Source: Rhizobium sp. 007
Lineage (GTDB): Bacteria > Pseudomonadota > Alphaproteobacteria > Rhizobiales > Rhizobiaceae
NCBI RefSeq assembly: GCF_015353075.1
Contig: NZ_CP064187.1
Coordinates: forward strand, 1,860,001 to 1,924,000
Direction: 5' to 3'
DNA length: 64,000 bases
The notes below the pieces were generated by a model. The model made no database searches. It was not told where the DNA came from and saw only the letters and a list, made by a program, of their open reading frames with translations. Shown here piece after piece: positions 29,601 to 37,009 of this stretch. A program made the position numbers and the translations under genes. Positions within the stretch are counted from its first letter, which is position 1; every line of letters begins with the position of its first letter.

Positions 29601-30463
29601 ATGGTCCGAATGAAGTGAGCAGCCGGCTTGATCTTGGCCGCGCATATGTTGACGTAATCCATGAGATTACGCCGAATCTGAAAGGCGAATATGCCCTTTT
29701 CGGGACTTACATGAATGGCGGAAACGTCGACGTAAGCCGTCTTGAGCCGCGCATCGGCTTTGCCTGGGCACCTTTCGACGATCATTGGCTGCGCGCTGCT
29801 TTCATGCGTCAGAGCGTCGAGACCGGCTCGCCGACGCTCGCGCCAATCGGTATTCTGGGTCTGCAGCCCAACCAATTCGCAATCGGCACGGACGGTTATA
29901 GCGATACCGCCGCATTCCAGTGGGACGCCGAATGGACCGATCGCTTCTTTACCACGGTCGAATATCAACATCAGGAGCTACACGATTTCTCGGTCGGCTT
30001 TCCCCTGACTGCACTTCCGCTTGTTGACAGCCTTCCGCTTTCGAGAGGAAGCCTCGATCGCGCAAGTGTGACCGCAAATGTCGCCGTCGCCTATGGATTC
30101 GGACTGTCGGCGACTTATGCCTACATGGACTCGAAGAATAAGGACGAGACGAGCGCGAATTTCGGCGGTTCACTGCCCTATGTCCCGGAAAACTCCGGCC
30201 AGATCGCCTTGACCTGGGTTAACGAGGCAAAGGTCAAGGCAACCATCGCTGCCAACTATATCGGCGAGCGTGATGGCGATGACATTGGCACAAAGCTCGA
30301 CGATTACTGGACCTTGGACGCAAATCTTATCTGGGAGCCGTTCGATAAGCGTTTCGCACTCGAAGCCGCCGCCTACAATCTTCTCGATGAGGATTTCGAA
30401 GTTGCTCCGCGTGTTCCAGGCTGGGGCCGCGCCTTCAAGGCCACCCTCAAAGCGCGCTTCTGA
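26681..30463 (+). CDS. FecR-TPR-outer membrane beta-barrel fusion protein
   Basis: 1260 residues. Signal peptide at 1-28 (cleavage after ARPAAA). A FecR-type domain at about 69-165 shows GGDVLRTNATGQLAVLFADR and TPAAAAAIRGTDWTL. Residues about 230-570 are helical repeats, with clear TPR units at about 414-567 (ASAWNDLGLLYIARDAHREA, AIELDPADPIAHANLSILYL). From about 720 to the end it is a beta-barrel resembling the C-terminal part of TonB-dependent receptors, ending AFKATLKARF with the terminal Phe of outer-membrane proteins. No TonB plug is visible. The stop overlaps the start of the following cyclase gene by one base (TGATG), so the two are translationally coupled. The ATG at 26705 is a possible alternative start. 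Confidence 0.88.
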   Translation: MRGRFISSMSAVTALSVAACCLARPAAAEPVQRAAPAAGSVIDRKVGEEVRFVDLSNWQNVDLHQELLGGDVLRTNATGQLAVLFADRTQVRLGRNSSLQVKQMAPAGDTILNLQSGTMWARAQRGGSGLTVQTPAAAAAIRGTDWTLTVKGDQTSLIVLEGRVELKNEHGSVEVAQGEAAVATIGQAPRKLVIVAPDDREQMLFYLTLRSGFTFMPASPLTVQKMRSERLRINNKPPQSRTAEDWLTLAEVQLTIDGRAAALQSLARARALGLSSSQSARADMIEALIAGAEKRYTDSARLFARAQPRLDSERRGVAAYGAYYARSLLNPNRVENQPARTTGRYAEVMRAYTAGFLEDIPAAIEVIKGAEKQHPSDSTLPALRALLSLLIDDRMQMKEAIDRSLAIDPTDPNALEARAKYRAGYESDMNGALADLQQAIKEMPGSASAWNDLGLLYIARDAHREAQEAFKKAIELDPADPIAHANLSILYLDQSRMKEAKREIDAALAADPAFDIALLARGRYYLQMGERDKALDDLLAASTANPAHSQSQLMLAAAHYEKGDRDPSNQALDNSDRLDKNDPVVSSFRTALAIDDYDADGAIRNAQEFLRRSRARGGDYGSLGASEDAGSTLNNAFRLQGLDAWGRYYGDAVFDPFEGSGYTDQAIKGSVDPFSNAILFGDSVVNYQTNASSFSSLFQGLLLDPHMLAGRSRSANFLNIPFIEGSVGGGITNIDGHIRRTGEAEIQGFSNETIPLSFYGNLRWEEIANEGSYDDYGGFSTENKILDGNGYLTASLTPDDHIVAYLNTAKNDLRLNALTEDTAASTRLNNEFFIPIFGVPLAPSVLPLYREQRNTVTSTNAGIGWSHTFGYRNVLNAALLYSEVKSKTTNYLEFDQAPMFGFTDPDLVPFGRTRQEATAKTYIAALSHSIGDDDLTWRYGIEGGWIDASASDYSELFAITPLPPLPLSIPGVVNGPNEVSSRLDLGRAYVDVIHEITPNLKGEYALFGTYMNGGNVDVSRLEPRIGFAWAPFDDHWLRAAFMRQSVETGSPTLAPIGILGLQPNQFAIGTDGYSDTAAFQWDAEWTDRFFTTVEYQHQELHDFSVGFPLTALPLVDSLPLSRGSLDRASVTANVAVAYGFGLSATYAYMDSKNKDETSANFGGSLPYVPENSGQIALTWVNEAKVKATIAANYIGERDGDDIGTKLDDYWTLDANLIWEPFDKRFALEAAAYNLLDEDFEVAPRVPGWGRAFKATLKARF

Positions 30464-32445
30464 TGACTGGGGAGGTCGGACCCGGGCATAGAGTACACCA
30501 ACCCGGCTGGCCGTTCAGCAGCCGGCCGGTACGGTTGGGGGTGCTAGTGCTGATCACGCTCATCGCCATCTCGCTGCTGTCGCGCCTCCCCGCCTGGTCG
30601 CTGCTGGAACTGCGGAGCTTCGATTATCTCTCCACGGTCGACGACCCGCTACCGCCTGCGGATGCGCCGGTGATCGTGGCGATCGACGAGCCGTCACTGG
30701 CGGAGATGAATGAGCAATGGCCCTGGCCGCGCAGCCTGCATGCCCGGCTGATCCGGCAGCTGCGCGCGGCGGGCGCCAAGGCGATCGGCCTCGATATCAT
30801 CATGGCCGAACAGTCTTCGCGAGAGGACGATGCGGCAATAACGGCGGCCGTCGGGCCGGACATTGTGCTTGCCGGCGACGAGACGCTGATCCAGACGCCG
30901 CAGGCCGACCAGTTGATCCGCGCCACGCCGATGCCGCAACTGACAGAAGCCGGCGCGAGAACCGGCATTGCCTCGATCGATCTCGGCGGCGACGGCGTCT
31001 TCCGCAACATCCCGTCCTATCAGGACGGCTTTGCCATAACCCTTGCTCAGGCAGCCGGAAAAGCACCGGGCCGCCTGCCCGCCAACGCGCTGATTCAGTC
31101 CTTCGGACCATCACGCAGTTATCCGACGGTTTCCTATTATCAGGCGCTGGACCCAGAGAACTTTCTGCCGAAGGATTTCTTCAAGGACCGCGTGGTGTTC
31201 GTCGGGCTCAGCCTGCAGAATGCGCCGGAAATCGACAAAGGCGGTGCCGATGCGTTTGCGACGCCTTACACGGTCCATACGGGCAGACTGGTCGCCGGCG
31301 TAGAAATCCAGGCGACGATCTACGACAATATCGTGCACCGCTATTCGATCGAGCTGGCGCGCCTTCCAGTGGTTGCCTTCGCCATCCTGATTGCCGCCAT
31401 TCTCGCTGCTGCGACCGTCTGGAAATCCACGGGCTGGCGGACATTCGCCGCCACGGTTGTCTTCATCGGCGTGGCGGCGGCGCTGAGCTATGCCGGCATC
31501 CGCTTCGGCAATCTGTTCGTCTCGCCGCTGGGGCCGGTCGTGGCTTATGTGTCCGTCGCCTTCGGACAGGCGGCATTCGATTTTGCCGAAGAGCGGCGCA
31601 AGAAGAAGCAGGTCACCCTCGCCTTCTCACAATATATATCGCCCGATCTTGTCAAACGGCTTTCCGAGGATCCATCACAGCTGAAGCTCGGCGGCGAGCG
31701 GCGGACGCTCTCGGTCCTGTTTTCGGACGTGCGGGGCTTCACGACGATTGCCGAAACGCTGAAGGACGATCCGGAGCAGCTCACCGGCCTCATCAACCGC
31801 CTGCTGACGCCTCTTTCCGATGTCGTGATGGATCACGGCGGGACGATCGACAAATTTATGGGCGACTGCATCATGGCGTTCTGGAACGCGCCGCTCGACG
31901 ATGCGGATCATGCGCTACATGCTGTTGCCGCCTCGCTCGCGATGCAGGAAGCGATCGCGAGCCTGAACAGGCAGCTCGAGAAAGAGGCCAGGATAAACGG
32001 AACGCCGCTGCATGCGCTGAAAATGGGCGTCGGCATCAATACCGGCGAGTGCGTTGTGGGCAACATGGGCTCGAACAGGCGTTTCGACTATTCCTGTCTC
32101 GGGGACGCGGTCAATCTCGCCTCGCGCCTGGAGGGAGCCTCGAAGAATTATGGCGTCGCTCTGCTTCTCGGCGAGCAGACTGCGAAGCTTGTGGCGGGCA
32201 CCTATACGGTCGCCGAGCTCGACCGTGTCCTCGTCAAAGGCAAGACGCTCCCCACCCCGGTTTTCACGGTGCTGCATCACGCGGATGCCGCGGCGCTGGC
32301 GGCGCACCAGGCCTTCGTGGAAATGAAATATGCCGGCAAGCTTTCGCCGGACGATCCCGTATTCCAGACGCTGCCGCAGGTGATCCCCGAACTTGCGGCC
32401 TATTATGCGATCGTTCGCAGCGATGTCTCGGGCACGGAAGGATAA
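30463..32445 (+). CDS. CHASE2-domain class III adenylate/guanylate cyclase
   Basis: 660 residues. One membrane helix (about 25-45) precedes a periplasmic CHASE2 domain (about 45-290, with FDYLSTVDDPLPPADAPVIV and GAKAIGLDIIMAE). Three helices (about 300-375) and a short coiled coil follow. The cyclase domain (about 412-600) has both metal-binding Asp residues (VLFSDVRGFT and FMGDCIMAFW), the substrate Lys in DKFMGD and the transition-state Asn/Arg in AVNLASRLEG. The position usually Asp in mammalian-type enzymes is Ser (YSCLGD), as in class IIIb cyclases. It should make cAMP (or another cyclic nucleotide) in response to a periplasmic cue, probably from its coupled partner. Confidence 0.93.
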   Translation: MTGEVGPGHRVHQPGWPFSSRPVRLGVLVLITLIAISLLSRLPAWSLLELRSFDYLSTVDDPLPPADAPVIVAIDEPSLAEMNEQWPWPRSLHARLIRQLRAAGAKAIGLDIIMAEQSSREDDAAITAAVGPDIVLAGDETLIQTPQADQLIRATPMPQLTEAGARTGIASIDLGGDGVFRNIPSYQDGFAITLAQAAGKAPGRLPANALIQSFGPSRSYPTVSYYQALDPENFLPKDFFKDRVVFVGLSLQNAPEIDKGGADAFATPYTVHTGRLVAGVEIQATIYDNIVHRYSIELARLPVVAFAILIAAILAAATVWKSTGWRTFAATVVFIGVAAALSYAGIRFGNLFVSPLGPVVAYVSVAFGQAAFDFAEERRKKKQVTLAFSQYISPDLVKRLSEDPSQLKLGGERRTLSVLFSDVRGFTTIAETLKDDPEQLTGLINRLLTPLSDVVMDHGGTIDKFMGDCIMAFWNAPLDDADHALHAVAASLAMQEAIASLNRQLEKEARINGTPLHALKMGVGINTGECVVGNMGSNRRFDYSCLGDAVNLASRLEGASKNYGVALLLGEQTAKLVAGTYTVAELDRVLVKGKTLPTPVFTVLHHADAAALAAHQAFVEMKYAGKLSPDDPVFQTLPQVIPELAAYYAIVRSDVSGTEG

Positions 32446-32520
32446 TCGTCCCGTTGCGCTTTCCCCGCTTGCGATTTTCCGTTTAAGATCGCCGGACTCG
32501 AAAACAGCAAGAGCATCTCA

Positions 32521-33222
32521 ATGTCCGCAACAAGCCCCGACACCGTCATCCCACTTCCGCAGCCGGTTCTGCTTCCCATCGAAGCCAGCAGCGACGTCTT
32601 TCCGGTGCGCCGCGTCTATTGCGTTGGGCGCAACTATGCGGACCACGCGATCGAGATGGGGCACGACCCGAGCCGCGAGCCGCCCTTCTTCTTCCAGAAG
32701 AACGCCGACAACCTGCTGCCTCCCGGCAAGCCGTTTCCCTATCCGTCTCTTTCGAATGACGTGCATTACGAGGCAGAATGCGTGATTGCGCTGAAATCCG
32801 GCGGCGGGAACCTTCCCCTCGGCAACGCGCTTGACTGCATCTATGGCTACGCCGTCGGTATCGATTTCACCCGCCGCGATCTGCAGGCCGAGGCAAAGAA
32901 GCTCGGCCGTCCATGGGAAGTTGCGAAAGCGTTCGAATATTCGGCGCCCGTTTCGGCAATCGTGCCCGCAAGCCGCCTCGGCCATCCGGACGCGGGCCGC
33001 ATCTGGCTCGACCACAACGGCAAGCGCGTTCAAGACGGCGATCTGAAGCAGATGATCTGGAAGATGCCGGAAATCATCGCTGAGCTCTCCAAGCTCTTCG
33101 TCCTGGCGCCGGGTGATGTCATCATGACCGGCACGCCGGCCGGTGTCGGCGCCGTCAAGAAAGGCGATCGCGTCGAATGCGGCATCGACGGTATCGCGAC
33201 GCTTTCCGTAACCGTCGCCTGA
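32521..33222 (+). CDS. Fumarylacetoacetate hydrolase family protein, fumarylpyruvate hydrolase-like
   Basis: 233 residues with the FAH fold. RRVYCVGRNYADHAIEMGHD and PFFFQKNADNLLPPG form the N-terminal active-site part. HYEAECVIALKSGG carries the metal-binding Glu residues, YAVGIDFTRRDLQ gives the metal-binding Asp, and DVIMTGTPAGVG is the C-terminal motif. The family cleaves C-C bonds in acylpyruvates; the closest known types are fumarylpyruvate hydrolases of gentisate or homogentisate pathways and acylpyruvase. No aromatic pathway genes adjoin it. The following carbonic anhydrase gene starts 10 bases on, so they form an operon. Confidence 0.92.
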   Translation: MSATSPDTVIPLPQPVLLPIEASSDVFPVRRVYCVGRNYADHAIEMGHDPSREPPFFFQKNADNLLPPGKPFPYPSLSNDVHYEAECVIALKSGGGNLPLGNALDCIYGYAVGIDFTRRDLQAEAKKLGRPWEVAKAFEYSAPVSAIVPASRLGHPDAGRIWLDHNGKRVQDGDLKQMIWKMPEIIAELSKLFVLAPGDVIMTGTPAGVGAVKKGDRVECGIDGIATLSVTVA

Positions 33223-33232
33223 GGAGATTGCC

Positions 33233-33763
33233 ATGCCCGTTTACGCGCTTGGGGGACTGTCGCCGAAACTGCCGCCGAGCGGGCTCTACTGGATTGCGCC
33301 GGACGCGCATGTAATCGGGCAGACGGAGCTTGGCGAAGGCGTCGGCATCTGGTTCGGCGCCGTGCTTCGCGGCGACAACGAGCCTGTCACCGTCGGCAAC
33401 AACACCAATATCCAGGAAGGCGCGATGCTACACACCGATCCGGGCTTTCCGGTGACGATCGGCGAAGGCTGCACCATCGGTCATCACGCGATCGTCCACG
33501 GCTGCACGATCGGCGACAATTCGCTGATCGGTATGGGCGCAACCGTCTTGAACGGCGCAAAGATCGGCAACAACTGCCTTGTCGGCGCCAATGCCCTGGT
33601 GACGGAAGGCAAGGAATTTCCGGACGCTTCACTGATCGTCGGTTCGCCTGCCCGCGCCATACGGACGCTCGATGAAAAGGCGATCGACGGGCTTAGGCGC
33701 TCGGCGGAAATATATGTCGCCAACTGGCAGCGTTTCGCCCGCGACTTGAAGCGGATCGACTAA
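33233..33763 (+). CDS. Gamma-class carbonic anhydrase family protein
   Basis: 176-residue left-handed beta-helix protein made of hexapeptide repeats. GLYWIAPDAHVIGQTELGEG begins the helix. The three zinc-binding His are in MLHTDPG and IGHHAIVHGCTIG, and GMGATVLNGAKIGNNCLVGA and the C-terminal helix follow. The conserved catalytic Glu of archaeal Cam is not obvious, so true carbonic anhydrase activity is uncertain, as for many YrdA/PaaY-like members. The GAGGAG ribosome site overlaps the stop of the preceding FAH gene. It converges on zur. Confidence 0.93.
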   Translation: MPVYALGGLSPKLPPSGLYWIAPDAHVIGQTELGEGVGIWFGAVLRGDNEPVTVGNNTNIQEGAMLHTDPGFPVTIGEGCTIGHHAIVHGCTIGDNSLIGMGATVLNGAKIGNNCLVGANALVTEGKEFPDASLIVGSPARAIRTLDEKAIDGLRRSAEIYVANWQRFARDLKRID

Positions 33764-33778
33764 CTCCCCGGAATTGCG

Positions 33779-34177
33779 CTAGGCGGCGCAGGTCTCGCAA
33801 AGACCGCGGATTTCGATCGTCGTCTTCTCCGCCTTGAACTTCTTGCCGCGCGTCCAGTCCATCAGCCGGTGATCGACCTCGTGATCGTGGAACTCCATGA
33901 CATGGCCGCAGCTTTCGCAAATCGCGAAGGCAACGGTGCCGTGGCTGTGGCAATTCTCGTTCGGATGGGCGCAGACGACGAAGGAATTGATACTCTCCAG
34001 GCGATGCACGACGCCATATTCGAGCAGCTTCTCCAACGCACGGTAGACCTGCAGCGGCGCGCGGAACCCGTGGTCGCGCAGCTTGTCGAGGATCGTATAG
34101 GCGCTGAGCGGGCCGTCGGCCTTTTCCAGCACGTCGAAGACCAGCGCCTGGTTCTTGGTCAGTTGCGGTGCGTTCAT
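33779..34177 (-). CDS. zur: Zinc uptake regulator Zur (Fur family)
   Basis: 132 residues. The winged helix (about 1-75) contains KNQALVFDVLEKADGPLSAY and GFRAPLQVYRALEKLLEYG. The dimerisation part has the zinc ligands of the family: CAHPNENCHSHGTVAF, the structural pair CESCGH and the C-terminal CETC, plus HDHEVDH. Zur represses zinc uptake genes when zinc is bound. The gene is the last of the leftward znuC-znuB-zur operon (its start overlaps the znuB stop in an ATGA). It is therefore probably under its own control through the boxes at 35882-35918. Confidence 0.95.
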   Translation of the reverse strand: MNAPQLTKNQALVFDVLEKADGPLSAYTILDKLRDHGFRAPLQVYRALEKLLEYGVVHRLESINSFVVCAHPNENCHSHGTVAFAICESCGHVMEFHDHEVDHRLMDWTRGKKFKAEKTTIEIRGLCETCAA

Positions 34178-34986
34178 GAGCCTTGTCCTTGCGGTTCCTT
34201 GCGCCCCAGCCGCGGCAGCAGGCTGAGGACGAAGAGAATGAGTGCGGCAACCACGATCGAAGGGCCTGACGGCGTGTCGTAGGTGAGCGACCCGAATAGG
34301 CCGCCGACGACGGCGGCAGCACCGATCAGCGATGCGAGAACGGCCATGACCTCCGGTGTCGACGAGAAGCGGCGGGCCGCGGCCGCCGGGATGATCAGCA
34401 GCGACGTGATCAGCATAATGCCGACGATCTTCATGGCGATGGCGATGACGACCGCCATCAAGAGCATGAAAAGGAGCCGCGCCCGCTCAGGCTGCAGCCC
34501 CTCGGCCTCGGCAAGCTCGGGGTTGACGGTCGATGCCAACAGCGGACGCCACAGCCAGGCGATCGCGGCGACGACAAAGAGGCCGCCACCCCAGATCAAC
34601 GCGATGTCGGTTTTCGAGACGGCGAGGATATCGCCGAAGAGGAAGGCGATGAGGTCGATGCGTACCCAGCTCATGAAGGCGACCATGACGAGCCCGATCG
34701 CCAGCGTCGCGTGCGACAAGATGCCGAGCAGCGCATCGGCTGACAGCGCCTGCCGCTTTTGCAGGAAGAGCAGCAGGATCGAAACCGTCGCCGCAACGGC
34801 GAAGACGGCAAGCGTCAGGTTGAATTCAAAGAGCAGCGACAGCGCGACGCCGAGCAGCGCGGAATGAGCGATCGTATCGCCGAAATAGGCCATGCGCCGC
34901 CAGATGATGAAGCAGCCAAGCGGCCCGGTGGTGAGCGCCAGACCGACACCGGCAAGGATCGCGCGGACGAAGAAATCGTCAAGCAT
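34174..34986 (-). CDS. znuB: Zinc ABC transporter permease ZnuB
   Basis: 270 residues with about eight membrane helices of the ABC-3 (metal permease) family. FVRAILAGVGLALTTGPLGC starts the fold, and WRRMAYFGDTIAHSALLGVA is the characteristic cytoplasmic-face motif. The later IIPAAAARRFSSTPEVM fits ZnuB. It forms the membrane channel with ZnuC and ZnuA for high-affinity zinc import. I chose the ATG at 34986, which has GGGAGA upstream; the frame opens ten codons earlier. It overlaps znuC by 8 bases and zur by 4, giving a tightly coupled operon. Confidence 0.95.
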   Translation of the reverse strand: MLDDFFVRAILAGVGLALTTGPLGCFIIWRRMAYFGDTIAHSALLGVALSLLFEFNLTLAVFAVAATVSILLLFLQKRQALSADALLGILSHATLAIGLVMVAFMSWVRIDLIAFLFGDILAVSKTDIALIWGGGLFVVAAIAWLWRPLLASTVNPELAEAEGLQPERARLLFMLLMAVVIAIAMKIVGIMLITSLLIIPAAAARRFSSTPEVMAVLASLIGAAAVVGGLFGSLTYDTPSGPSIVVAALILFVLSLLPRLGRKEPQGQGS

Positions 34987-35845
34987 GGCGATCTCCCGCA
35001 TGATGGTGGTGGTCATGATCCGAGTGGTCGTGATCGTGGTGATGGCCGTCGTCCGGATGGCAATGATCCGTCACCGAACCATCCGAATGCAGCACGCGGC
35101 CGTCCGGCAGATGCGTGTGGTCGTGGTGGTGGCTGTAAACGGCGAGCGTCTTTGCCGCGCGGCTGCCGAAGAGGCGCACATATTCCGGGCTCTGGCTGAC
35201 CGTCTCCGGCGTGCCACGGCAGCAGACATGGCCGTTGAGGCAGATCACGGTATCGGTCTCGGCCATGACGACATGGAGATCATGCGAGATCAAGAGGATG
35301 CCGCAGCCGGTGGAATTACGGATCTGCTTGATGAGATCGTAAAGCGCGATCTCGCCGGAGAAATCGACACCCTGCACCGGTTCATCCAGCACGAGCAGAT
35401 CGGGCTTGCGGGCAATGGCACGCGCCATCAGCGCCCGCTGGAACTCGCCGCCGGAAAGGTGCTGCACCTCGGCATTCAGCATATGAGCCATGCCGGCGGC
35501 CTCGAGCGCGGCCATCATCTCGTGTTCGGGAAGCGGGCCGGTCAGCGTCATGAGGCGCCGGACGGTGAGCGGCAGCGTCCAGTCGATCGCAAGCTTCTGC
35601 GGCACGTAGCCGACCTTGAGGCCGCTTGCCCGCTCCACCCTGCCCTCATCGGGCTTCAAAACGCCGATCGCCGCCTTGGCGCTTGTCGATTTTCCGGAGC
35701 CGTTCGGACCGATCAGGGTCACGATCTCGCCGCGTGAAATCGAAAACTCCACGCCCCGGACGAGCCAGCGGCCATCCCGCCGGACACCCACATTGTGGAG
35801 GGAAACCAGCGGCTTCGAGGCAGGGTTTGCGGGAGATAACATCAT
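34979..35845 (-). CDS. znuC: Zinc ABC transporter ATPase ZnuC with His-rich tail
   Basis: 288 residues. The ATPase core has Walker A GPNGSGKST, the Q-loop region VGYVPQKLAIDW, the signature LSGGEFQRALMARA, Walker B LLVLDEPVQGVD and the switch His in LLISHDLHV. It powers zinc uptake with ZnuB and ZnuA. After about residue 240 comes a tail rich in His and Asp (HHHDHTHLPD, then DDGHHHDHDHSDHDHHHH), which should bind zinc in the cytoplasm and might sense or buffer incoming metal. ZnuC homologues of rhizobia share such tails. The promoter is shared with the divergent znuA. Confidence 0.95.
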   Translation of the reverse strand: MMLSPANPASKPLVSLHNVGVRRDGRWLVRGVEFSISRGEIVTLIGPNGSGKSTSAKAAIGVLKPDEGRVERASGLKVGYVPQKLAIDWTLPLTVRRLMTLTGPLPEHEMMAALEAAGMAHMLNAEVQHLSGGEFQRALMARAIARKPDLLVLDEPVQGVDFSGEIALYDLIKQIRNSTGCGILLISHDLHVVMAETDTVICLNGHVCCRGTPETVSQSPEYVRLFGSRAAKTLAVYSHHHDHTHLPDGRVLHSDGSVTDHCHPDDGHHHDHDHSDHDHHHHAGDRHA

Positions 35846-35881
35846 TTTTCCGACAGTGCTGTTGCGTCATGCTATCGCACA

Positions 35882-35896
35882 CGTTATAGCATTACG
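35882..35896. promoter_or_regulatory. Zur-box-like palindrome 1 (znuC/znuA)
   Basis: CGTTATAGCATTACG is an imperfect 15-base palindrome of the Zur-box shape (GTxAT...ATxAC) in the 98-base space between znuC and znuA. Its centre lies 22 bases (two helical turns) from the second box. Confidence 0.55.
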
Positions 35897-35903
35897 CAAT
35901 TGA

Positions 35904-35918
35904 TGTAATAACATTACA
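35904..35918. promoter_or_regulatory. Zur-box-like palindrome 2 (znuC/znuA)
   Basis: TGTAATAACATTACA is a perfect inverted repeat (TGTAAT / ATTACA with a 3-base centre), close to the Zur operator of alpha-proteobacteria. It lies 26 bases upstream of the znuA start and serves both divergent transcripts. Confidence 0.8.
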
Positions 35919-35943
35919 ATTGCTATTCAAGCGGAGCGTGAAC

Positions 35944-36930
35944 ATGAAACTGGCTATGGGTCTTTCCCTCGCGATCCCGGCGATCCTGCTGGCCGGGGCC
36001 TCCGAGGCGGCGGATGCGCCGGCAGTCGTTACTTCGATCAAGCCGATCCATTCGCTGGTTTCGGCGATCATGCAGGGCGTCGGCACGCCGGAACTGATCG
36101 TCGATGGCGCCGCCTCCCCGCATACCTACAACCTCAAGCCGTCGGATGCGAGCGCACTGCAGAGCGCCAAGGTGATCTTCTGGGTAGGTCCTGGCCTCGA
36201 AGCATTCCTCGAAAAGCCGCTGGAATCGCTAGGCTCCGGCGCCAGCATTGCCGAGCTTGAGGATGCGCCGGGCCTTGTGAAGCTGAAGTTTCGCGAAGGC
36301 GGTGCCTTCGAACCGCACGATGACGGCGACGAGGTGGAAGCCGGGCATGAGCACGAAGAGGCCGGGCACGATCATGACGCGCATGCAGAAGGCGATCACG
36401 ATCACGGCGAGTTCGACACGCATCTCTGGCTCGACCCGATGAATGCCAAGGCCATGGCTGCGGAAATCACCACGACGCTGGTGGCCGCCGATCCCGCCAA
36501 CGCGCTGACCTACCAGGCCAATGCCAAGGCGCTCGACGAAAAGATCGATGCGCTGGACAAGGAAATCACCGGCATCGTCACCTCGGTAAAGGACAAGCCT
36601 TTCATTGTCTTCCATGACGCCTACCAGTATTTCGAGCACCGCTATGCCGTCCGCGTCGCTGGCTCCATCACGGTGAGCCCGGAAAACATGCCCGGCGCCG
36701 AGCGCGTTTCGGAGATCCACAAGAAGGTCGCCGACCTCGGCGCCACCTGCGTCTTCGCCGAACCGCAGTTCGAGCCGCGCCTAGTCAATGTCGTCATCGA
36801 AGGCACCGATGCGAAGGCCGGCGTACTCGACCCGGAGGCGGCAACGCTGGAGGCCGGTCCCGATCTCTATTTCACACTGATGCGCGGCATCGCCAACAGC
36901 ATGAAGGATTGCCTTTCGCGCGAAAGCTGA
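35944..36930 (+). CDS. znuA: Zinc-binding periplasmic protein ZnuA
   Basis: 328 residues. Signal peptide at about 1-23 (cleaved after GASEA). The fold of metal-binding cluster A-I proteins is seen in VVTSIKPIHSLVSAIMQGVG, the first zinc His in DGAASPHTYNLKPSD, then DTHLWLDPMNAKAMA and the later IVFHDAYQYFEHRYAV and CVFAEPQFEPRLV. Between about 125 and 155 is a loop rich in His, Asp and Glu (EAGHEHEEAGHDHDAHAEGD), typical of ZnuA, which helps capture zinc. The ATG at 35944 has GCGGAGCG upstream. Transcription is divergent from znuCB-zur, with Zur boxes in between, and a terminator follows. Confidence 0.96.
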   Translation: MKLAMGLSLAIPAILLAGASEAADAPAVVTSIKPIHSLVSAIMQGVGTPELIVDGAASPHTYNLKPSDASALQSAKVIFWVGPGLEAFLEKPLESLGSGASIAELEDAPGLVKLKFREGGAFEPHDDGDEVEAGHEHEEAGHDHDAHAEGDHDHGEFDTHLWLDPMNAKAMAAEITTTLVAADPANALTYQANAKALDEKIDALDKEITGIVTSVKDKPFIVFHDAYQYFEHRYAVRVAGSITVSPENMPGAERVSEIHKKVADLGATCVFAEPQFEPRLVNVVIEGTDAKAGVLDPEAATLEAGPDLYFTLMRGIANSMKDCLSRES

Positions 36931-36937
36931 GCCGGAA

Positions 36938-36965
36938 AGGCGAGCGCGCTTGTGCTCGCCTTTTT
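36938..36965 (+). terminator. Terminator after znuA
   Basis: AGGCGAGC / GCTCGCCT hairpin followed by TTTTT, starting 8 bases after the znuA stop codon. Confidence 0.9.
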
Positions 36966-36977
36966 CAGGCATCGTTC

Positions 36978-36992
36978 TGTAATGATATAACA
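36978..36992. promoter_or_regulatory. Zur-box-like palindrome 3 (before the CobW gene)
   Basis: TGTAATGATATAACA lies 17 bases upstream of the CobW-family start and repeats the half-sites of the znu boxes (TGTxAT...ATxACA). This suggests that the GTPase gene belongs to the Zur regulon. Confidence 0.75.
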
Positions 36993-37009
36993 TTTGTACG
37001 GAGTAGACC

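Noticed and set aside
26027..32445. A standard Pycsar anti-phage operon
   Set aside because: The cyclase is a CHASE2 membrane enzyme with a class IIIb-like site, coupled to an outer-membrane protein, and the PycTM-like gene is divergent. The similarity is noted, but defence function is not claimed.
30717..32486. 589-codon frame overlapping the CHASE2 cyclase
   Set aside because: Same strand, wrong frame, Arg/Cys-rich and motif-free; the cyclase has all its domains.
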